From: Streptomyces sp. ISL-10 | GTDB lineage: Bacteria > Actinomycetota > Actinomycetes > Streptomycetales > Streptomycetaceae | DNA: 64,000 bases | Reading direction: 5' to 3' | NCBI RefSeq assembly: GCF_018614575.1 | Contig: NZ_JAGGOJ010000021.1 | Coordinates: 62,001-126,000, forward strand | Part shown: in pieces, positions 42,987 to 52,400 of the stretch | Numbering within the stretch: the stretch's first letter is position 1 | How the letters are laid out: every line of letters begins with the position of its first letter | The notes under the pieces: generated by a model | What the model saw: only the letters and a program-made list of their open reading frames with translations | The model's database searches: none | Told to the model about the DNA's origin: nothing | Program-made: the position numbers and the translations under genes

Positions 42987-45017
42987 GTGAGATCCACGCC
43001 AAGCCGTCGCGCCACCGCGTCGGGTGCTCTGATCGCCGCCGCCGCCATGCTCGCCGTGGGCATGCAGACCGGTTCCGCCGGAGCCGACCCCGCAGGCACG
43101 TCCGCCCCCAAGGCGCAGGCCGCGGGCAAGGCCGACCCCGGTGCCCTGCCCAAGAACCTCTCCCCCGCCCAGCGTGCGGAGCTGATCCGCGAGGCGACCG
43201 CGACCACGGCCGCCACCGCGAAGGAACTCGGCCTCGGGGCCCAGGAGAAGCTCGTCGTCCGGGACGTCGTCCAGGACCGGGACGGCACCACACACACCCG
43301 TTACGAGCGCACCTACGCGGGCCTGCCGGTCCTCGGCGGCGACCTCGTGGTCGCGCAGAGCGCGGCCGGCGCCACCGAGTCCGTCACCAAGGCGTCGAGG
43401 TCTGCCCTGAAGAACGTCGACACCAGCGCCGACATCGCTCCCGCCACGGCCGAGAAGCAGGCGGTGAGCGCGGCCAGGGCGGAGGGGTCCGCCAGGACGA
43501 AGGCCGACCGCGCGCCGCGCAAGGTGATCTGGCTGGCGGACGGCAGGCCGACGCTCGCGTACGAGACGGTCGTCGGCGGGCTCCAGCACGACGGTACGCC
43601 CAACGAGCTGCACGTGATCACCGACGCCACCACGGGCGAGAAGCTCTTCGAGCGCCAGGCCGTCCACAACGGCACGGGCAACACCCAGTACGGCGGCCAG
43701 GTCACGCTCGGCACCGCGCCGTCGTACTCGCTGACCGACACCGGGCGCGGCAACCACAAGACGTACAACCTCAACCGGGGTACGTCCGGCACCGGCACGC
43801 TGTTCTCCGGCGCGGACGACATCTGGGGCGACGGCACCCCGCAGAACGCCGAGACCGCCGGCGCCGACGCGCACTACGGCGCGGCGCTCACCTGGGACTA
43901 CCTCAAGAACGTGTACGGCCGCAGCGGCATCCGCGGCGACGGCGTCGGCGCGTACTCCCGCGTCCACTACGGCAACGCGTACGTCAACGCCTTCTGGTCC
44001 GACTCGTGCTTCTGCATGACCTACGGCGACGGCGCGAACAACACCAAGCCGCTCACGTCGATCGACGTGGCCGCGCACGAGATGACGCACGGCCTCACGT
44101 CCAACACGGCCGGCCTGGTCTACAGCGGCGAGTCCGGCGGCCTCAACGAGGCGACCTCCGACATCTTCGCCGCGGCCGTCGAGTTCTACGCCAACAACTC
44201 CCAGGACGTCGGCGACTACCTCGTCGGAGAGAAGATCGACATCCGCGGCAACGGCACCCCGCTGCGCTACATGGACAAGCCCAGCAAGGACGGCTCGTCC
44301 AAGGACTCCTGGTACTCCGGCATCGGCAACATCGACGTCCACTACTCCTCGGGCCCGGCGAACCACTGGTTCTACCTGCTCTCCGAGGGCAGCGGGGCCA
44401 AGACCGTCAACGGCGTGAACTACGACTCGCCGACCTCCGACGGCCTGCCGGTGACCGGCATCGGCCGCGACAAGGCCGCGCTGATCTGGTTCAAGGCGCT
44501 CACCACGAAGTTCAACTCCCGCACGGACTACGCGGGGGCCCGCACCGGCACCATCGCCGTGGCGACGGAGCTGTACGGCGCGACCAGCGCCGAGGTCAAG
44601 TCGGTCACCGACGCCTGGGCCGGCATCAACGTCGGCTCCCGTCCCGGCGGCGACCCCGGAGAGCCGGGCACCGTCTTCGAGAACACGGCCGATGTGTCCA
44701 TCCCGGACTCCCCGGGCGCGGCCGTGACCTCCTCGATCAACGTCACCGGCCGCACGGGCAACGCGCCCACGACCCTCAAGGTCGGCGTGGACATCATCCA
44801 CACCTGGCGCGGTGACCTGGTCATCGACCTGCTGGCCCCGGACGGGACCGCGTACCGCCTGAAGAACTCGAGCGGTTCGGACTCGGCGGACAACGTCCAG
44901 ACCACGTACACGGTCAACGCCTCAAGCGAGGCGGCGAACGGCACGTGGAAGCTGCGGGTGCAGGACGTGGCGCGCTACGACACGGGCTACATCAACAGCT
45001 GGAAGCTCACCTTCTGA
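42987..45017 (+). CDS. Secreted M4 (thermolysin-like) metalloprotease with P domain
   Basis: A 676-residue exported zinc endopeptidase. A signal peptide (about residues 1-34) is followed by an FTP-type inhibitory propeptide up to about residue 230, then the catalytic domain. Zinc ligands and the general base are H364-E-M-T-H368 and E388 in GGLNEATSD; the second catalytic histidine is in NIDVHYSSGPANHW. A C-terminal P/proprotein-convertase beta domain (DIIHTWRGDLVIDLLAPDG to YINSWKLTF) caps the protein. GTG at 42987 has AAAAGGAG. A hairpin follows. Probably used for external protein breakdown during growth or development. Confidence 0.95.
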   Translation: MRSTPSRRATASGALIAAAAMLAVGMQTGSAGADPAGTSAPKAQAAGKADPGALPKNLSPAQRAELIREATATTAATAKELGLGAQEKLVVRDVVQDRDGTTHTRYERTYAGLPVLGGDLVVAQSAAGATESVTKASRSALKNVDTSADIAPATAEKQAVSAARAEGSARTKADRAPRKVIWLADGRPTLAYETVVGGLQHDGTPNELHVITDATTGEKLFERQAVHNGTGNTQYGGQVTLGTAPSYSLTDTGRGNHKTYNLNRGTSGTGTLFSGADDIWGDGTPQNAETAGADAHYGAALTWDYLKNVYGRSGIRGDGVGAYSRVHYGNAYVNAFWSDSCFCMTYGDGANNTKPLTSIDVAAHEMTHGLTSNTAGLVYSGESGGLNEATSDIFAAAVEFYANNSQDVGDYLVGEKIDIRGNGTPLRYMDKPSKDGSSKDSWYSGIGNIDVHYSSGPANHWFYLLSEGSGAKTVNGVNYDSPTSDGLPVTGIGRDKAALIWFKALTTKFNSRTDYAGARTGTIAVATELYGATSAEVKSVTDAWAGINVGSRPGGDPGEPGTVFENTADVSIPDSPGAAVTSSINVTGRTGNAPTTLKVGVDIIHTWRGDLVIDLLAPDGTAYRLKNSSGSDSADNVQTTYTVNASSEAANGTWKLRVQDVARYDTGYINSWKLTF

Positions 45018-45042
45018 GCCGGCGCCGCACCGCTGTCCCACT

Positions 45043-45073
45043 GCCGCCCGGGGTGCACCGCACGCCGGGCGGC
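45043..45073 (+). terminator. Hairpin terminator after the M4 protease
   Basis: GCCGCCCGG pairs with CCGGGCGGC, and inside this GTGC pairs with GCAC around ACC. It lies 26 bp after the stop codon. No T-run. Confidence 0.75.
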
Positions 45074-45173
45074 TGCGTCGCAGGGCGGACGATCAGGGTG
45101 CAGCCGGCGGACGACGAGGCCCCCTGGCGATCGCGATGCACGAGGCGGGCCGATGGCCGACGTACGGCATATC

Positions 45174-45219
45174 GTCAACTAAGGGTTGACGAGCAACCGA
45201 GCGTCAACCTAAGGTTGTC
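45174..45219. promoter_or_regulatory. Paired 17-bp palindromes before the ClpN-domain gene
   Basis: Two related palindromes, GTCAACTAAGGGTTGAC (45174-45190) and GTCAACCTAAGGTTGTC (45203-45219), lie 29 bp apart. The second ends two bases before the ATG and covers the ribosome-binding site (AAGG). They are likely operators; the downstream protein carries a helix-turn-helix-like segment, so autorepression is plausible. Confidence 0.65.
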
Positions 45220-45221
45220 GC

Positions 45222-45968
45222 ATGACCGATCCTATCCGTCTGACCCATCCCGTACGGCTCGACGATCTGATCGAAGCCATCAAGAAGGCCCACTCCCAGC
45301 CCCTCGACCAGCTGTCCGACGCGGTCATCGCGGCGGACCACCTCGGCGACATCGCCGACCACCTCATCGGCCACTTCGTCGACCAGGCCCGCCGCTCCGG
45401 CGCCTCGTGGACCGAGATCGGCACGTCCATGGGCGTCACCAAGCAGGCCGCCCAGAAGCGCTTCGTGACCAAGGGGTCCGACCAGCCGCTCGACCTGGAC
45501 CCGAGCCAGGGCTTCAACCGGTTCACCCCGCGGGCCAGGAACGTCATCACGGCGGCCGCCAACGAAGCCCGCGAGGCCCGCAACACGCACGTCGGCACCG
45601 AGCACCTGACGCTAGGTCTGCTCGCCGAGCCCGAGGGTCTCGCCGCCAAGGCGCTCACCGCGCAGGGCACCGGCGCCGACCAGGTCCGCGCGTCGGTGAC
45701 GGCGGCGCTGCCCCCGGCCGCCGACGACCTCCCCGAGGTCGCGCCGTACGACGCCCGGGCGCGCAAGGTCCTGGAACTCACCTTCCGCGAGGCCCTGCGG
45801 CTGGGCCACAACTACATCGGCACCGAGCACATCCTGTTGGCCCTGCTGGAGGCGGAGGACGGCACCGGCCCGCTCTCGGCACTCGGCGTCGACAAGGGAG
45901 CCGTCGAGGCGTACGTGACGGAGGCACTGGCCCCGTTCCTGGCCGCCAAGGCCCCCAAGGAGCAGTAG
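45222..45968 (+). CDS. ClpN-domain protein with helix-turn-helix-like segment
   Basis: A 248-residue cytoplasmic protein. Residues about 88-240 contain two Clp-N (ClpA/C N-terminal) repeats: FNRFTPRARNVITAAANEA with HVGTEHLTLGLL, and YDARARKVLELTFREALRLGHNYIGTEHILLALL. There is no ATPase module, so it cannot unfold proteins by itself. The N-terminal part has WTEIGTSMGVTKQAAQKRF, which reads as a helix-turn-helix. Two palindromes overlap its start, suggesting it binds its own promoter. Such stand-alone proteins may act as adaptors or stress sensors; the real function is unknown. Convergent with the RHS locus. Confidence 0.85.
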   Translation: MTDPIRLTHPVRLDDLIEAIKKAHSQPLDQLSDAVIAADHLGDIADHLIGHFVDQARRSGASWTEIGTSMGVTKQAAQKRFVTKGSDQPLDLDPSQGFNRFTPRARNVITAAANEAREARNTHVGTEHLTLGLLAEPEGLAAKALTAQGTGADQVRASVTAALPPAADDLPEVAPYDARARKVLELTFREALRLGHNYIGTEHILLALLEAEDGTGPLSALGVDKGAVEAYVTEALAPFLAAKAPKEQ

Positions 45969-46008
45969 CCCTCCACCGCTTGCGGTGGCGACGGACGTGG
46001 ACAACGAG

Positions 46009-46042
46009 GAGGGCCGCCCCCGCGGATGCGGGGACGGCCCTC
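46009..46042. terminator. Bidirectional terminator between clpN and the RHS locus
   Basis: GAGGGCCG-C-CCCCGC pairs with GCGGGG-A-CGGCCCTC around GGAT, giving 14 pairs with a single mismatch. It lies between the convergent ClpN-domain gene and the putative immunity gene and should end both transcripts. Confidence 0.85.
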
Positions 46043-46062
46043 ATACGAGCGTACCGGTGCGG

Positions 46063-46461
46063 TCAGGACCCGTAAGCGTCAGCGAGTTCCGACAGTGCCT
46101 CTGCGAACTCGGACCGTGCGGCTCGGAACGCCGCCTCGGCCGGCAGCGATTCCAGTGCCGCGAGACGTGCCGCGCGGCTCTCGTGCGGCGTCTGCTGCAC
46201 AGCTGCTCTCTCCGCGTCGAGCGCGGTGCCCAGCTCGACGACCCGCGACCAGGTCCGGCGCACGCGGGACCACGCCTCGTCGACTCGGATGAGGCTCTCC
46301 ACGAGCCTGTCCTCGTCCCCTTGAACGGATGGCGAGCCGAAATCCGAGCCACTCGACGACATCAGCACGCGTCCGAGCTCACGTTGCACACTCGAGTCGC
46401 AGTATCCGCTCGCCAGGACGTCAGCCAAGAAGCTGGTTCCGGTCGGCGCAGTCATGGTCAT
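46063..46461 (-). CDS. Putative immunity protein of the RHS toxin
   Basis: A 132-residue, acidic, helix-rich protein with no signal peptide or membrane segment, so cytoplasmic. It begins MTMTAPTGTSFLADVLASG and has a long amphipathic helix from DEDRLVESLIRVDEAWSRV to LDAERAAVQQ. I recognise no family. Its ATG lies 17 bp after the stop of the giant RHS gene, with AGGAGG overlapping that gap, the position typical of an immunity gene. It is the last gene of the locus and is followed by a terminator. Identification as immunity rests on position, size and solubility only. Confidence 0.7.
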   Translation of the reverse strand: MTMTAPTGTSFLADVLASGYCDSSVQRELGRVLMSSSGSDFGSPSVQGDEDRLVESLIRVDEAWSRVRRTWSRVVELGTALDAERAAVQQTPHESRAARLAALESLPAEAAFRAARSEFAEALSELADAYGS

Positions 46462-46478
46462 CTCTCCTTCCTCCTGTG

Positions 46479-49400
46479 TCACCGGATCAAATCTCTGACT
46501 CCGAGACCGAACATCCCGGCGAAGTCCCGAAGCCCATCGACCTCCAGGCCACCGGCTTTGCCGACCACCATGCAGTGCGAAATGCAGCTGTTGCCAATCT
46601 TGTCGTACTTGCCGAGGTCACCAGCTCTCATGAGCTGCCGCTGGAAGTTCATCGCCTGCTGGGGGTTCGGCAACCGGATGGTGGTGGAACTGACCTTCTT
46701 CAGACCGGGCTGGAACTTGACGATCTCCGTGCTGCTGTAGTCGTCGGCGGTGATGATCTGCTCCGTGTGCAGCGAGGTCTTCCCGTCGGAGACTTCGATG
46801 CTGAAGTGCGGGGAGTCTCCCTCCGTCTCCGGGGCCCACTTGTGCAGCGTGATCTCTCCACAGTTGTGCACAAGGAGAGGCGTCGTGTCCGCGAGCACGT
46901 AGTACGCGTGGATACCCGTCACCGTGAGGTCGTGGGTCTGCTGCCGCTTGTCGAAGTGGCGCGTGTCCGTGACCTCGACCGTGTCACCCGACGGGGTGCG
47001 CAGGGTCATGCCGGGGCGGAGGTCGCCCGCCTTGATCCACTCGCCCTCGGAGACCACCCAGAACGGGTGGGTCGTGGTGGCGATCAACGCCTCGGGCGTG
47101 CCGGCCTCACCGGTGATCGTGAGGTCGACGAAGTGCTTGTCGTCCTCGGTGACGATCGTCCCCGCGACCTCGCGGACGGTCGTCTCGCCGGTCTCGGAGT
47201 CGGTGACGGTGACCTTGTCGCCGAGCGCGACGTCCTCGATCGGCTTGGTCGTGCCGTCGGCCAGAAGAACCTTCGTGCCGGGCAGGAAGCTGTGGCACTC
47301 GGTTTTCTTCTTCTTGAGAGCTTCCGCGGCCTTCTTCTTGGCCGCGGCCAACGCGTCCTTCGCCTTGGACAGCCCGTCCTTCGCCTTGTCGACGGCCTTG
47401 TTGGCCTTCCACAGGTCCTTGACTCCGCCGATCAGGTCGCCGACCAGGCCGACCACGCGCTTGGCGAGCTTGGCTCCCTTGGCCCAGTTCCACGGTGCGC
47501 CGTACTTGGCCAGGATCTTGCCCGCGAGACCACCGGCGAAGCTGCCGGCGATGTTGAGCAGCGTCTCGCCGCAGGCGCCCATGTCTCCGCTGGAGACGCA
47601 GTCGAGCGCGGCGTCCACACCCAAGATGTCCCGGACGATCTTGACGAGGGCCTTGCCCGCAGACTTGATGCGCTGCTTGGCCGCACTCTGCTGACCCTGC
47701 GCTCCGCCGAGATCGTTCGTCGCCTGGGTGACGGTGTGCTCGGCCTGCTTGACCTTGTCCGTGACGGGCTTGCCGCCCTCGCACTCGATGAGGCCCTGCC
47801 AGCACTCCGCGAGGATCATGCCGCTCGGGTCGGCGTGGGTGACCGGGGAGTTGTTGGCGTAGCTGTAGCCGTTGATCTGCTGCGGCTGCGTGTGGTCGAT
47901 GATCGGGTCGACGGAGATGAACTTGCCGATGACCGCGTCGTACTCGCGCGCGCCCAGATGGGTCAGCCCGGTCGACTTGTCGATCGTGCCGCCGACATAG
48001 CCCTTCTCACCCGGCCACGTACCGGTGGCCTCGCCCCGCTCGACACCGAAGGGGTCGAAGCGGCGCTGCGAGACGGAACCTGTCGCGGCGTCGATGGCGA
48101 GCTCGCCCGTGCCGTGGTGGTCGGAGGCCAGGAACGACACCTTGCCGTCGTTCGTGCGGACCGCGACCGTCTGGCCGACGTGCGAGTAGTAGCGGGTGGC
48201 TTCCTTCTTCGTTCCGTCGACGGAGAGCTTCACCTCCGTGCCGGGCAGGTAGACCGTCGTGCCCGTCGGGTCCTTGCGCTGGACCCGATTGCCACCGCTG
48301 TCGTAGAGGTAGGTCGTCTCGGAGCCGTCGGCCTCCTTGGCCTTGGCCAGCTTGCCCGTATCGGTCCACTCCAGCACCTGGGCGTCGCCGCCGACGGTGC
48401 GCTTCGTGGTGTTGCCGGTGTTGTCGTACTCGTAGGTCGACTGCTTGTCACCGGTCGGCGTGCTCTCCACGACCTTGGTCAGCTGGTGCGGACCGTCGCC
48501 GAGAGCTCCCGCTCCGCCGTAGGTGTACGTACGGGTGATGTTCTGCACCGGGTTGAGGCCGGTGTCGTGGACGGTCTCGGACGTCCGGTTGCCGATGGCG
48601 TCCGTGACGTACGACTTCCAGTACGGAGAGGGTCCGCCCAGCGGGTTCACTCCCGGGGCGGCCTGGCAGGCCGTCGGTCCGGATCCCTCGACGGGAGCCA
48701 CGGAGCCGACCGTGCCGTTGCCGGAGGCGTCGGCCACAGTGGACGCGGGGCTCCACGCCTCGGCGAGACGCTTGCGCGTGTCGTAGCCGAAGCACTGGAC
48801 GTCCGGCGAGGCGGCGTTCGCCGTGTCCGAGATGGACAGGACGTTGCCCGCCTGGTCGTAGGAGTAGTTCGCCTCCTTGGCCGGCGCTGCCGCACCGTAG
48901 ACGTCAACCACCATGCGCGTCAGCCGGTCCGTGCCGGTCTCGTAGTCGAAGGTCTGCCAGACCTTCTTGCCGCTCCCGGTGGACAGCTCAAGCTGCTGGA
49001 CGTGGCTCTTGTTGGAGTGGACGGTGTTGGTGACGTACGACGTGGAGCCCGTCAGCGTCGTCGGACGCTGCAGGTCGTCGTAGCCGTTGACCAGCACCTC
49101 GGCCGGCAGGTCGCCCACAGCGGGGACACCGGTCGACTGCAGGGTGCCGTCGCGGTTGTACGCCGCCGTGAAGGTGTACGTACCGGCAAGTGCCCCCTGA
49201 GACGCGGGCACCACGTAGTTCGTCTTCAGCGGACGGTAGAAGTCGTCCCACGTCTGAATGACCGTGCCGAACGACTCGGTCGGTGAGATGTAGCTGATGT
49301 CGGCCCAGGCATGCCCCAGCAGGCCCGCCTTGTCGTACCGGGTCTCCGTGATCCTGGTACCGGTGGTCGGTTCGCCCTGCCAGGTGGACAGGGTGCGACC

Positions 49401-52400
49401 CAGCTTGTCGTAGACAGTGGAGACCTTCTTGCCCCGGCTGTCCGTGGTCGAGACCGCGCGGTCGAGGGCGTCGTACGCCGTCGTCGACGTCCCCGCGTCC
49501 GGGTCGACGCTCTTCGTCTTGCGGCCCAGCAGGTCGTACTCGTAACGCCACACGTTGCCCTGGGCGTCCGTGACCGTCTCGAGCTGGTTCTTGGGCGTGT
49601 ACGTGTACTTGGTGACGTCGTAACCGGACAGCGGGTTCGGGGAGTCGCCCCGGTAGTGCCAGATCTCCTTGGTGTTGCCCGCGAAGTCCGTGATCGTGGT
49701 GGTGGGCACGCCGCCCTTCGGCGGGTCGACCGTGGTGCGCTCACCGTCGTACGCGGTGGTGGTCCGCCACTGCTCGACACCGGAAACGGCCAGGATCTGG
49801 GCAGTCATGCGGCCGAGGCCGTCGTACTCCATCAGGCTCTGCCGGCCGACCTCGCCGTTGCGGACGATCAGCAGCTCGTCGGAGGGCGCGCCGGCGGCGT
49901 TGTACGTGGCGTGGGTCTTCTTGACCTTGCCCGTGCCGTCGTAGAACGAGTCCGCGACCATGCGCGTGCCGCCCGGACCTTCGGTCTGAAGCTGGCGCGG
50001 GCGCAGCAGGCTGTCGTACAGCTGGTACTCCGAGCCGTACGAGCCGCTGTTCTCTATCTTCTCCGTCCGGATCGCCGTGACCTGGTCGCGGCGGACGTTG
50101 TACGAGTACTTGATGCTCGGGGTCTGGGTCTTCACACGGTCGGGCAGCCAGACCGAGGTGAGGCGGCCCAGGCCGTCGTAGGCCAGGTCGGTGCGCTTGC
50201 CGTTCGGGTCGGTCTGGCCGGCCGACATGCCCCAGGCCGGGACGTAGTCGGTGGTCGTGATGTGACCGAGGGCGTTGGTGTTCTTCGTCTGCGAGATCAG
50301 GCCATTGACGTCCGTGTACGCCGTCTTGGTCACGGCGCCCGAGGCGTCCGTCTGGGACAGCGGGCGGCCGAAGGCGTCGTAGGTGGTCGTGCCGGTGACC
50401 TGGTAGGTGCCGGTCGTGCCGTTGTGGGAGGTCAGGCGCTCCGTGGTGGTGGCATCGCCCTTGGTGGGTGCCTCGCCGAACGCCTTGCCGTCGTACGAGG
50501 TGCGCTCGTCGGCGTGGACCTGCGTCTTCCGGTCGGGCGTGACCGAGCACCTCACGCCCACCGCCTCGCTGCGCGACGGCAGGGAGAGGAGGTTCGCGCC
50601 CACGTTGTCGGCGTACCAGGTGCGGGTGCAGGTGTCGTCGGCCGTGGTGGAGACGTCACCCTGGTCGTCGACCTCCACCACGCGACCGGTTCCGTTGACC
50701 GTGTCGTACTTGGTGGTGGCCTTCGTCTGGCGCCACGTGTCGTCGGACAGCAGGCTGTAGCCGCGTTCCGTGTCGGAACGGACGATGACCGAGTGCGAGG
50801 TTCCCCAGCGGCGGGTCTGCGTGGCGGTGACGGCCTTCCAGGGCTCGCTGACCACCTTGGAGACGAGCTTGGTCCCGTCGTAGGTGTGCGCCTCCAGCTG
50901 GTGGCCGGTGAACTCCTCGGAGTCGGTGTACTCGACGCCCGTCGAGTCGGTGACCTTCACCGAACGGGTGCCGCCGGCCGGGTCCTTGTCGCCGTCCATG
51001 CCCTGCAGGTACGTGTAGTCGACCCGCGAGGTCTGCCGGTCGGCGCTGCCCGAGGTGACGGTGACCTTGCCGTAGCCCTGCCAGCCGCCCCAGGTGAGGT
51101 ACTTGTCCTCGGTGATGCCGTCCGGCACGGCCTTCCGCCAGGCTGCGGGGCCGTTGTAGTCGTAGCGCGTGACGAGCGAGTCGCCGCCGCCGGTGCGGTC
51201 GGTCTCGACGATCTCGGCGACGACGTACTTGTGGAACCAGTCCGTGATCGGCTCGATGGTGCCCGGCGGGGCCCACTTGACGGGGTAGCAGCGCTTGGTC
51301 GATTCACCCGGCTTGGGCAGCGCGTCCTTGGTGCACTCGGTCGGCGCGTAGTTGACGTCGAGCTGGGCCCCGGTCTCGCTCAGGACGGCCGCGAGGCGGT
51401 AGCGGTGGAACGGCGCGACGTTGTCGCCGATCGCGTCGACCCGGTTGGCCAGCTGCTCGCCGTACAGCTCCAGGCTGGGCAGCTTCGCCGCGGTGCCGAC
51501 CCGGCCCTCGTGGTCGAGCTTCGACAGCCACAGGGTCTTGGAGTCGTCACCGTTGTCGGTGAACACATGCGTGTAGGCCCACGCGTCCACGTCCTGGTAC
51601 TCGGTGGTGCTCTTGCGCATCTGCGTGGTGATGCTCGTCAGACGCTTCGTCGTCCAGAAGGTCTGGCCGACGGTGCACTTGGTGTCGGCCTTGCACTCCT
51701 GGTCGACCGGCGTGTCCGGCCAGTGCGCCGCGTTCGCCTTGGTGCGCTTGGACTCGGCGCAGTCGAAGTCCGCGGTGGGCAGGCAGCGCTCGGCGACGCC
51801 GAAGACGACCCGTGCGGGCGCCTTGGCCGCGTAGACGGAGCCGTCGCGCTGGCCGTAGTCGATCCGCTTCAGGTAGCCGCCGCGGTGGTACGCGGTGCCG
51901 TTGACGTCCGTCTTGCCGTTGAGGGCGTAGTGGTTCGTCTCGGGAGCGTAGAAGTAGGACATCACGTTGCCGTGGGCGTCCTTGACGTAGTCCAGGCTCC
52001 AGCGCCACGCCTGCTTGCAGTGGGCGCTGGTGAACGTGGCGTTGTAGCAGGGCTCGCCGGAGTCGTCGCCGAAGACGGGGACGGTCCAGGCCGAGCCGGT
52101 GGTCTCGTTGCCGGTGGCCCAGCCGGGCAGGCGGTTGAGGCCGAACCAGTACTGGGTGCCGTCGGCGGTCGTGACCTTCCAGTGCTCGCCGTCGTTGTCG
52201 CCGTTCGTCGCACCGGTCAGCTTCTCGACCTTGGTGCCGTCGTCGGACGAGAACTTCCAGGCGCCGGTCTTGTCGTCCTTGATCAGCTCGCTGGAGCTGC
52301 CGTTGAGCATGATCGAGGCGTTGTCGAACGCCCAGCACTGCTCACCGGAGGTCGAGTGGCCGTCGTCGGCACACGGCTTGTAGCGGCGCTCGATGTAGCC

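Noticed and set aside
46063..46461. WXG100/ESX-type secreted partner.
   Set aside because: The protein is helical and small, but I see no WxG turn or YxxxD/E tail, and no ESX genes nearby.
46862..47297. Intein inserted in a host protein.
   Set aside because: The Hint domain lies between a linker and a C-terminal tip in an RHS protein, has no homing endonuclease, and matches the toxin-release class better.
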